This document shows, piece after piece, positions 47,946 to 58,600 of a stretch of 64,000 nucleotides of DNA. The notes beneath the pieces were generated by a model. It saw only the letters and a list, made by a program, of their open reading frames with translations. It was not told the origin of the DNA and did no database searches. How positions within the stretch are numbered: position 1 is the first letter of the stretch; every line of letters starts with the position of its first letter. The position numbers were made by a program, and so were the translations under genes. Origin of the DNA: Duganella fentianensis (GTDB lineage Bacteria; Pseudomonadota; Gammaproteobacteria; Burkholderiales; Burkholderiaceae_D); contig NZ_WWCL01000003.1 in NCBI RefSeq assembly GCF_009857835.1, forward strand, positions 1 to 64,000. The letters run 5' to 3'.

Positions 47946-48512
47946 TTAGTCTTCGCGCGCCAGTGCCAGGAATTCCGTGCGCATGGCCAGATTCGGCTGC
48001 AGCTCGCCCAGCATGGCCGAGGTCACGGTTTCTTCGCCCGGCGTGCGGATGCCGCGGCTCTCCATGCACAGGTGGCGGCAGCGCACGACCACGCCGACGG
48101 CTTTTGGTTCCAGCACTTCCATCAGGGCATTGGCGATCTGCATGGTCATGCGTTCCTGCACCTGCAGACGCTTGGCGAAACAGTCCACCAGACGGGTCAG
48201 CTTGGACAGGCCGACGATCTTGCCGTTCGGGACATAGCCCACCGTGGCCTTGCCGAAGAACGGCGCCAGATGGTGCTCGCAATGGCTGTACACGGGGATG
48301 TTGCGTACCACGATCAGTTCGTTGTACTGCTCGGCGCCATCTTCGAACGCCTTCAGCAATTCCACCGGGTCCTGCGCATAGCCGGAAGTCCAGTGCTGCC
48401 AGGCCTTGCTCACGCGGGCTGGCGTTTCCAGCAGGCCCGGACGGCTAGGGTCTTCGCCGAAGCTGGCGATCAGACGACGCCAGTCGTCTTCATTGAATGT
48501 GTTTTGCGACAT
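47946..48512 (-). CDS. folE: GTP cyclohydrolase I
   Basis: A 188-residue enzyme that converts GTP to dihydroneopterin triphosphate, the first step of folate and tetrahydropterin synthesis. Zinc ligands are seen in YSHCEHHLAPF and in VRCRHLCMESRG. The VQERMTMQIA and GKIVGLSKLTR segments are conserved. Length is normal for the type IA enzyme. It is 58 bases before the thioredoxin-like gene, on the same strand. Confidence 0.95.
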   Translation of the reverse strand: MSQNTFNEDDWRRLIASFGEDPSRPGLLETPARVSKAWQHWTSGYAQDPVELLKAFEDGAEQYNELIVVRNIPVYSHCEHHLAPFFGKATVGYVPNGKIVGLSKLTRLVDCFAKRLQVQERMTMQIANALMEVLEPKAVGVVVRCRHLCMESRGIRTPGEETVTSAMLGELQPNLAMRTEFLALARED

Positions 48513-48595
48513 CTTTGTACTACCTTACCTTAACTAAGCTGAACTAAGCTGAACGAATGGGCGACAGTATACCGGTTTCAGGCCGGCCGCACCGG

Positions 48596-49414
48596 CTAGC
48601 GCTGTGGCCGGTTGGCCTGCAGCAGTTCGGCCGCGATCGAGGTGGCGGTGGGCAGTTCCGGCCACGCATCGTCCGGCCCGAACCAGCGCGCATCAGTGAT
48701 TTCGCTGGCATCGATGCGGATCTCGCCACTCAGATAGTCGGCCGTGTAGGCAATCATCAGCGAATGAGGGAAGGGCCAGGACTGGCTGCCGAAATAGCGC
48801 AGATTGTGTACGCGCAAGCCCACCTCTTCGTAGACTTCGCGGTGCACGGCGTCCTCTATCGATTCGCCCGCTTCGAGAAAACCGGCCAGCGCCGTGTAGC
48901 GGGGCGCGCCGGGGCGTGCATGCTGGGCCAGCAGCACGGCATCGCCCTTGCGCACCAGCACCATCATGGCCGGCGAAATACGCGGATAGGCACGCATATC
49001 GCAGGCCGGACATGCATAGCAACGCTCGCCTTCCAGACGCTGCATGGGGGTCGCGCACACCCCGCAGTACTGGTGGGTGCGGGCCCATTCGGCCAGTTGC
49101 ACGGCGCGTGCGGCCAGCGCGGCCAGCCCGTCATCGATCACGCCGAACAGGCTGCGCAGGCCGGCAAAGCCGTAACCGGGCACGGCTGCCTCGGGCTCGT
49201 CCACCCAGCCCATCTGGTAATAGCAGCCCTGCCATAGGCCCAGCGGATGCAGGCGCTCGGCCGGAACTTTCAGTTTTTCAATCACTTCTGCCTCTGGCAA
49301 AGCATGATCATTGTTGCGCAATAGCAACTGACCTCGACAAACTAGCAAGGTTGCAGGAATAGCATGCTCGGGTGGCCGGATCAGGGGCTGAAATGTGTCT
49401 GGCGTCTGCAGCAT
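48596..49414 (-). CDS. nudC: NADH pyrophosphatase / NAD-RNA decapping hydrolase
   Basis: A 272-residue Nudix hydrolase. Four Cys of a zinc ribbon (CGVC and CYAC) precede the Nudix box GFLEAGESIEDAVHREVYEEVGL, described here by its key GX5EX7REVXEE residues. The NudC-specific SQSWPFPHS motif follows. It cleaves NAD(H) and removes NAD caps from RNA. It lies divergent from the giant gene. Confidence 0.93.
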   Translation of the reverse strand: MLQTPDTFQPLIRPPEHAIPATLLVCRGQLLLRNNDHALPEAEVIEKLKVPAERLHPLGLWQGCYYQMGWVDEPEAAVPGYGFAGLRSLFGVIDDGLAALAARAVQLAEWARTHQYCGVCATPMQRLEGERCYACPACDMRAYPRISPAMMVLVRKGDAVLLAQHARPGAPRYTALAGFLEAGESIEDAVHREVYEEVGLRVHNLRYFGSQSWPFPHSLMIAYTADYLSGEIRIDASEITDARWFGPDDAWPELPTATSIAAELLQANRPQR

Positions 49415-49562
49415 CAGAGGGACCTCGGATTAAGGGCAAAAACAGGATCTTACAGTCTTTCCTTCCTGCCCACTTTTCATCCCGGCACTGGCGCCAGAAT
49501 ACGCCGCTAAGTGCTTGTTTTCAGACCAAGATTTGAACGGTTTTTCCCATCTTACTCTAGCC

Positions 49563-49590
49563 TTGAGCAGGCACGGCAGTACTATATATT
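49563..49590 (+). promoter_or_regulatory. Candidate promoter of the giant repeat gene
   Basis: TTGAGC (49563-49568) and TATATT (49585-49590) are 16 bases apart and end 20 bases before the ATG, with an AAGGAGA ribosome site between. The rest of 49415-49610 shows no gene. Confidence 0.35.
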
Positions 49591-49610
49591 GGCGCAAGGA
49601 GAAATTAAAC

Positions 49611-52600
49611 ATGCCATCACTCGTACCCGGTTTAACCACCGACCAAGTCGCCAACCTGCCCACCGCACAGATCGCCGCCCTCACCGTGGCCGATATGGCA
49701 TTGTTCAACACTTTGCAGATGACTGCATGGCGTACCGAGCAACTGGGCTACCTCGGCACCAACCAGGTACGGGCACTGTCCACCAAGAATCTGCAAGCGC
49801 TGAGCACGGATCAACTGGCCTACGGCCTGAGCACGCGCCAGATCGCTGCGCTCAGTAATACCCAGTTGCAGAACCTGACCACCAGCCAGCTGGTCAACGG
49901 CCTGACCACCGCGCATTTCTCCTCGCTCGGTTCGGCCCAGCTGGCAGCGCTGGGCAACAGCCAGCTCAGCCTGCTCGGCACCGATGACTTCGCCGCGCTG
50001 CAGACGCGCCAGCTGGCCGGTTTCGCCACCAGCCAGTTGCGCGCCCTGTCCACCAGCCAGATCGCCGCCCTCGGTAGCGACCAGAGCGCTGCCCTGCAAA
50101 CCCGCCAGATCGCCGCCCTGACCAGCAGCCAGCTGGCCGCGCTGGACACGGAAGACGTGGCCGCACTGGGCACGGCCCAGCTCAGCGCCATCAGCGCCAA
50201 TGTACTGACGGCGCTCTCCACCGACCAGCTCGGCATGCTCCGTACCGCCCAGAGCAGCAGCCTGACCACGGCCCAGATCGCCGCCCTGGGCACCGACCAG
50301 CTGGCCGCCTTCGGCACCAGCGGTTTCGCCACCTTGCGCACGGCCCAGATTGCGGCCCTCAGCACGCGTCAGCTCAGCAACCTCAGCACCGACCAGATCG
50401 TGGCACTGACCACGGCACAGGCCGCGGCCCTCACCACGCTGCAACTGAGCCTGCTGTCCAGCAGCCAGCTGGCCGCACTGGAAACCCAGGATTTCGCCGC
50501 TCTCAAGAGCCAGCAACTGAACGCCCTCGGCAGCGCTGCCACGGCCACCCTGTCCACCGACCAGATCGCGGCCCTGACCACGGCCCAGATCGTGGCCCTG
50601 CGCAGCGCCCAGCTGTACGCTTTGAGCACGGACCAGATCGTGGCCCTCACCACCTTGCAGATGAGCGTACTGCTGAGCGCCCAGCTGGCCGCACTGGGCA
50701 GCGACCAGATGGCCGCGCTGGAAACGCGCGACCTGGCCGCCCTGAAAACCAGCCAGATCAGCGCTTTCAGCAGCGCCCAGCTGAACGCGCTGGCGAGCAG
50801 CCAGATCAGCATACTCAGCACAGCACAAGCCGCCGCCCTGGCCACTGCCCAGCTGGCCGGCCTCAGCACCAGCCTGATCACGGCCCTCAGCACGCAGGAT
50901 CTGGCCGCCCTGCGCACGCTGCAGGTCGCCGCCCTGAGCAGCAATGGCATTGCCGCCCTGGGCACCGAGCAGATCAGCGCCTTCACCTCGCAGCAGTTCG
51001 CCGCCTTGCGTACGGCCCAGCTGGTGGCGCTGGGCAGCGACCAGATCAGCGTACTGTCCACGGCCCAGGTCAACGCCATGGGCACCCAGCAGGTGGCGGG
51101 CCTGTCCACCCTGCAGCTGAGCACTCTGGGCACGGGCAATATCGCTGCCCTGCGCACCCTGCAGATCGGCGCACTCAACAGCCAGCACATCGCCGCCCTG
51201 GGCAGCGACCAGATCGCCTCCCTGAAAACCGCCCAGGCCTGGGCCCTCAGCTCGCAGCAGCTGGCGGTCCTGTCTAGCGACCAGCTCAACACTCTGAGCA
51301 GCCAGGCCCTGGCTGCCCTGCGCACCCAGCAGCTGATAGGCCTGAGCACCAGCAATCTGCTCAACCTGGCGTCCGACCAGCTGCGCGCCCTCAGCACGGC
51401 ACAAATGGCGGCGCTGAGCACCAGCCAGCTGCGTGCCCTGTCGACCGACCAGATCGGCCTGCTGGGCACGGCACAAGCCATCGCCCTCACCACCTTGCAG
51501 ATGGCTAACCTGAGCAGCACGCAAGTGGCGGCCCTGTCCACGCTCGACCTGTCCAGCCTGAAAACCATCCAGCTGACGGCGCTCAACACCCAGCAATGGA
51601 GTGCTCTGGGCACCGACCAGATTGCGGCACTGGGCACCCAGCAGGCCGCAGCCCTGGGCACGGCGCAGATGGCCGTGTTCAGCACCGACCAGATCATCGC
51701 CCTCAGCACGGCCAATCTGGCCGCCCTGCGTTCGCAGCAAGCCGCCGCCCTGAGCACCAATGCCGTCGCGGCCCTGCAAACCAGCCAGTTTGCCGCGCTC
51801 AACAGCGTACAGCTGGGCAATTTCACCACCGCCCAGGCCAGCGCTTTCACCACCGACCAGATCATCGCCCTCAGCACGGCACAGGCCGGCATGCTCAGCA
51901 CGCGCGATCTGGCAGCACTCTCGACCGACCAGATCAACGCGCTGGAAACGCGCGATTTCGCGGCCCTCAAAACGGCCCAGATCATCGCTCTCAGCACCCA
52001 GCAGATCGCCGCCCTGTCCACCGATCTGATCATCGCGCTCAGCACGGCACAGGCCAGCGCCCTGACGTCTGGCCAGCTCAACGCACTGTCCAGCGACCAG
52101 CTGAACGTGATGGAAACCCAGGATCTGGTCGCCCTGCAGACCAGCCAGATGCTGGGTCTGGGCACCAAGGCCGTGGCCACGCTGACGCTGGGCCAGGTCG
52201 CTGCGCTGAAAACCGCCCAGATCGTCCAGCTCAGCTCCAGCCAGATACAGGTTCTGAATTCGGCCCAGCTGGGCGCCTTCAATACCCAGCAGGTTTCCGT
52301 GCTGACCAGCAACCAGATGATGGCCTTGCTGACCGACCAGCTCGCCGTGCTCGGCACCGGCAACTGGGCAGCGCTGAAAACCAGCCAGCTCAATGTGCTC
52401 AATTCCAGCCAGATCGCGGCCATCACCACCGCCCAGATCAGCGCGCTGACGACGCTGCAAACCAGCGGCCTCGGCACGGCACAACTGGGCTGGCTGTCGA
52501 CTGATCAGGTGCAAGCACTGGGCAGCAACGATCTGCAAGCCCTGAAAACCCAGCAGCTGGCCATCTTCGCTTCCGACGCCATTGCCGCACTGGGCACGGC

Positions 52601-55600
52601 CCAGCTGCAGAGCCTGAAAACGGCCCAGATCGCCGCACTGGCCACGCGCCAGATCGTCGCGCTGGGCAGCGACCAGATCGTCGCCCTCAGCACGGCCCAG
52701 GCCAGCAGTCTGGCCACGCAGCAGCTGGCCGTACTGCTCAGCGACCAGCTGGCAGCACTGGAAACCGATGATCTGGCAGCCCTGAAAACCCAGCAGCTGA
52801 TCGCCCTGACCACGGACCAGATCAGCCTGCTGAGCAGCGCCCAGATCATCGCCCTCAGCACAGCCCAGGCCGCCAGCCTCACGACGCGCCAGCTGCTGGC
52901 CCTGGGGACGCAGCAGATCGCCGTGATGGAAACGCGCGATCTGGCCGCCCTCAAAACGGCCCAGATCGCCAAGCTGGCCAGCGACCAGCTGAATGCCCTG
53001 AGCAGCCAGCAACTGCAAGCCCTGAGCACGCTCCAGACCAGCGCCCTCGATACCGCCCAGCTGCAGAGTCTGGCCACGGCCCAGCTGGCCAGCCTGAGCA
53101 GCGCCCAGGTCAGCAACCTGACCAGCGCCCAGATCGCCACCCTGAGCAGCGATCAGCTGCAGGCCCTCGGCACGCGCATGCTGGCGGTACTGAAACCCGC
53201 CCAGTTGGTGGCCATACGCACCGCCCAGATTGCCGCCCTGAACAGCGAACAGATCATCGCCCTGAGCACACTGCAAGTGTCCAATCTGGCCACCCAGCAA
53301 GTGGCCGCCCTGGGCAGCGACCAGATCAACGCCATGGAAACCCAGGATCTGGCGGCCCTCAAAGTGACCCAGCTGGCCGTGCTCGGCAGCGACATCATTG
53401 CCAGCCTGAGCACCACCCAGGCTGCTGCCCTGACCAGCAACCAGGTGGCCAGCCTGAGCACGCGCCAGTTCGCGGCACTGGGCACGGCCCAGCTGCAAGT
53501 CTTCGCCAGCGCCGACATCGCCGCCCTGCGCACAGCCCTGATCGCCGCCCTCAGCAGCGACCAGCTGGCCGCCCTCAGCACCGGGCAGCTGCGCGCCATC
53601 AGCATCAGCCAGCTGGCGGCACTGGGCAGCGCCCAGTTCCAGGCCCTGACCAGCCAGCAGATCGTGGCGCTCAGCACCCTGCAAGCGAGCAACCTGACCA
53701 CGATCCAGATCCGCGCCATGGGCTCGGACCAGATCGCCGCGCTGGAAACGGCCGATCTGGCCAGTTTCAAAACCCAGCAGCTGGCCGCGTTCAGCACCGA
53801 CCAGTTCATTCTGCTCACCAGCGACCAGATCGCCGGCCTCAGCGTCACACAGGCGAGCGGTCTGAGCAGCCAGCACTTGCAGGCACTGACCACGCGCCAG
53901 CTGGGTGCACTGGAAACGCAAGATCTGGCCGCCCTGCGCACGGCCCAGCTGCAATACCTGAGCACCGACCAGCTCGATGCCCTCGGCACCGACCTGCTGC
54001 GCGCCATGACGCCAGCCCAGCTGGCCTCGCTCAGCACGGCCCAGCTGCAAGGCTTGCTGACGGCCCAGATCAGCACCCTGACCACGCTGCAGATCGGCGG
54101 CCTGGTTACGGCGCAGATCGCCAGCCTGTCGTCCGACCAGCTCGCCGTTCTCAATTCCGATGAAATCGGCGCCCTGAAAATCACCCAGATCGCCGCCCTG
54201 CGCAGCGCCCAGGTGGCCCTGCTCAGCACCGATCAGATCGCCACTCTGAACAGCGCGCAGGTGGCCGCCATGAGCACGGCCCAGCTGGCAGCCTTCTCGT
54301 CCGACCAGATCAGCGCGCTGGCCACGGCCGATTTCGCCCTGCTCAGTGCCGCCCAGCTGACCGCGCTCGGCATGCTCAGCCATCTGACCACGGACCAGCT
54401 GCGCGCCCTTACGCCAGCCCAGATCGGCGGCCTGTCCACCGACCAGATCGTGGCCCTCAGTACCGACCAGATCATCGCCCTCAGCACACGCCAGATGGGC
54501 GGCCTGAGCACGCAAGCCATTGCCGTCCTGAGCAGCGACCAGCTGCGCGCCATGGAAACGGAAGATCTGGCCGCCCTCAAAACGGCCCAGTTCTATGCAC
54601 TGGGTACGGCCCAGATCCAGCAGCTGAGCACCGACCAGATTCCCCACCTGAGCACGCTGCAGATCGCTAGCCTGAGCAGCGCCCAGCTGGGCGCCCTCAC
54701 CAGCGACCAGATCCGCGTGTTCAGCAGCGATGAACTGGCCGCCCTGAAAGCCAGCCAGATTCCCCTGCTGGGCAGCGACCAGCTTGCCGCCCTCAGCGAC
54801 GAGCAGGTGCAGAGCCTGAGCACGGCCCAGCTCAACGCATTAGGCACGGCGCAGATGCTGGCCCTGGGCAGCGACCAGATCATTGCCCTGACCACGCGCC
54901 AGTTCCAGCAACTGCGCACCGCCCAGATCGCTGCGCTCAGCAGCCTGCAAGTGAGCGTGCTGGAAACCGACGATCTGGCAGCCCTCAAAACGGCCCAGAT
55001 CGCCGCCCTCGGCACCCAGCAGCTGCAAGCCCTCGATGCCGACCGTATCGCGGCACTGGGCACGGCCCAGGTACAGGCACTGGGCAGCGACCAGCTGCTA
55101 GCCTTCACTACCAGCCAGATGCAGGCATTTAGCACCAATGAGCTGAACGCCTTGCGTACGGCCCAGATCGGCGTGCTGAGCAGCGACCAGCTCAACAGCC
55201 TGCAGCTGGACCAGTGGCAGAGCCTGGGCAGCGCCCAGCTGGTCGCCCTCAGCAGCAGCCAGCTGCGTGCCCTCAGCAGCGACCAGATCATTGCGCTCAG
55301 CAGCCGTCAGGCCAGCCAGCTCAGCACCCTGCAAGTGTCGCTGCTGTCCACCGACCAGCTGGCAGTGCTGGAAACGGAAGACCTGGCCGCCCTGCAAAGC
55401 CTGCAGGTTGCCGCACTCGGCACGGCCCAGCTGCAAAGCCTGAGCAGCGATCAGCTGGCCTCGCTGGCCACCCAGCAGGTGGCCGCTCTCACCAGCAACC
55501 AGTTGCGCGCCTTCAGCACCGATCAGTGGCAAGCTTTCAGCACCGCCGATCTGCAAGCGCTGGGCACGCTGCAAATGCAGGCGCTGCGCAGCGACCAGCT

Positions 55601-58600
55601 CAACGCGCTGACGCTGGACCAATGGCAAAACCTCACGACAGCCCAGCTCGACGCCCTCACTTCGGCCCAGGCTGCCGCACTGGCGACCAGCCAGATCGCT
55701 GCGCTGACCACGCTGCAAATGGATAATCTGGCCACGCGCCAGCTCAATGCCTTCAGCAGCAGCCAGATCGTGGCCATCAGCACCGATGCCTTCGCCACGC
55801 TCAACAGCACCCAGATCGCCGCCCTGAATGCCAGCCAGTTCGGTGCCCTCAGCACCGACCAGATGGTAGCGTTCAGCACCCTGCAGATCACGGGCCTGGG
55901 CACGGCGCAAGTGGCAGCGCTCAGCAGCGACCAGCTCGACGCCCTCGAAACTCTGGACTTCGCCACCCTGAAGTCGCAGCAGATCGCCGCCATCACCACG
56001 GCCAATATTGCCGCCCTGAGCACCACGCTGGTACAGACGCTGGGTACGGCCCAGATTCCCGGCCTATCCAGCGACCAGATCAGCGCATTCGGCACGGCGC
56101 ACATTGCCGCCCTCGGCACCGCCCAGGTAGGTGCGCTGAGCACCCTGCAAGTGAGCGCACTGGGCACCGCCCAGCTGGCCGCGCTCAGCACGGCCGACTT
56201 CGTGGCCCTGCGCAGCAACCAGCTGGCAGCGCTCAGCTCGCAGCAGTTTGCCGCCCTGACCAGCGACCAGCTCAATGCCCTCTCCACCGGCGCCATCACG
56301 GGCCTGACCACGCAAATGCTGGGCGCTTTGACCAGCCAGCAAGTGGCCATGCTGAGCACGGCGCAGATTGCTGCTCTGAGCTCGCTCCAGCTGCCGGCGC
56401 TGAGCACGCTCCAGCTGCTGGCACTCAATACCGACCAGTTCGCCGTACTCGCTACGGCCAGCATCAGCCGCCTGCAATCGGCCCAGTTCAGCACGCTCGG
56501 CACCAGCCAGATCGTGGCCCTGAGCACGGCCCAGATGCGCGCCCTGAACAGCATGCAGCTGGCCGCACTGGACAGCGATCAGGTCGCGGCACTGGAAACC
56601 ATAGACCTGTCCGTGCTCACCACGGCCCAGCTGGCAACGCTGGGCAGCGACCAGCTGCAAGCCTTGCAGACTGACCAGTTCGCCTCGCTTTCGACCCAGC
56701 AGCTCAGCACGCTGAGCACCAGCCAGATCGCCAGCGGCCTGAACACCGACCAGATCGCGGCCCTCACCACTGCGCAGGCCGCCACTCTGGCCACGCGCCA
56801 GCTGGCCGCGCTCGATACCGACCAGATCACCGCACTGGAAACGGCCGACGTGGCAGTGCTCAGTTCACGCCAGGCCCAGGCGCTGAACAGCGATCAGCTC
56901 GGCGTGCTGGGCAGCGACCAGCTCAACGCGCTGGGCACGGCCGCGCTGGCCGCCCTCAGCACCAGCCAGATCAGCCTCGGCCTGAGCACGGCCCAGCTGG
57001 CCGCGCTGGACACCAGCCACATCAGCGCACTCGGCACGGCCCAGATCGCCTACGGTCTGAACAGCGATGCCATCGCGGCCCTCACCACCGGCCAGTTTGC
57101 CGCCCTGCGCACGGCCCAGACCATGGTGCTGGGCAGCGCGCAGATTCAAGCCCTGCGCAGCGACCAGATCCTGACCCTGAGCACCCAGCAGACGGCGGCC
57201 CTGAGCACCCAGCAAGTGGCTGCCCTGCTCAGCGACCAGCTGGCCATACTGTCCAGCGCCGATCTGGTGGTCCTGAGCACGCGCCAGATCGCTGCCATCA
57301 CCTCGGCCCAGTTCGGCGCTCTCGGCAGCGACCAGCTCAATGCGCTGGGCACCAGCCAGTTCGCCGCCTTTGCCACCCGCGTGCTGGCCGACGGCCTGCA
57401 GACGGAGCAGATCGCTGCCCTCGATACCGACCATATCAGCGCGCTCAGCACGGCCCAGCTGACACTGGGCGTGAGCATCGCCAACCTGCAAAGCCTGAGC
57501 AGCGACCAGATCCGCGCCCTGCGCACGGCCCAGCTGGCGGCCCTCAGCACCGATCAGGTCAGCAACTTCAGCACCCGCCAGATCGCCGCGCTCGGCAGCG
57601 ATCAGGTCAGCGGCTTCAGCACCAGCCAGATGCCGGCACTGAGCGCCGAGCAGCTGGCCGCGTTCAGCACGGCACAAGTCGCGGCGCTCGACACCCAGGA
57701 TGTGGCGGCACTGAGCGCCAGCCAGTTCACCGGCCTGAGCACGGCGCAAACGCTGGCCCTGACCACCGGCCAGATCCGCGGCCTGAAAACCAGCCAGATT
57801 GCCGCACTCGATCTGCCGCAGCTGGCCGCCCTCAGCACCGACCAGCTCGGCGCCCTCAGCGCCAGCCAGTCCGTCGCGCTCAGCGTGACGGCCGTGATGG
57901 CATTCTCCAGCGCCCAGCTCAACGCCCTGAGCACGGCCAGCTTCGCTGCACTGGGCACGCTGCAGATTGCCAATCTGGATACCACCCAGCTGAGCAATCT
58001 GAACACGGATCAGGTGCAGGCCCTGACCAGCGCCCAGCTCGGCGCCATCACCAGCGACCAGCTGCTGTACATCGGCACGGGCCAGATCCAGGCCCTGCGC
58101 ACCACCCAGATCGGCTACCTCGGCACCACCCAGCTGGCCAATCTGTCGAATCCGCAGGTGCAGGCCCTGACCACGGCGCAGATCGCCAGCCTGAAACTGA
58201 GCCAGATTCCGGCCTTCACCATCGACCAGTTCGTGGCCTTCGGCAGCGACCAGCTGCAAGCCATGGGCACCCAGCAGATACAGGCATTGACGGCCAGCCA
58301 GCTGGGCGTGATGAGCAGCAGCCAGACCAGCGCCTTCACGGTGACCCAGCTGGCCGCCTTCAAGAACGCCCAGATCGCGGCCCTGACGCAGGACCAGTTC
58401 GACGGCTTCGATGCCAGCCAGCTCAATGCCTGGAGCACCACCCAGTTTGGCGTACTCAGCACGCTGCAGATCAGCTATCTGAGCACCACCCAGATCGCCG
58501 GCCTCAGCACCACCCTGATCGGTGGCCTGAAAACCAGCCAGCTGGCCGCCTTCAGCACCAGCCAGATGGCCGCCCTGACAGGGCCACAGGTGGCAGCACT

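Noticed and set aside
49632-54647. Minus-strand open frame of 1671 codons opposite the giant gene
   Set aside because: It is the antisense of the 24-bp repeat, whose codons lack stops in several frames. The plus-strand frame has a ribosome site, a recognisable secreted-protein C-terminus and a hydrophobic/Gln pattern, so the reverse frame is a shadow. The same holds for 56865-59585 and the other long frames there.
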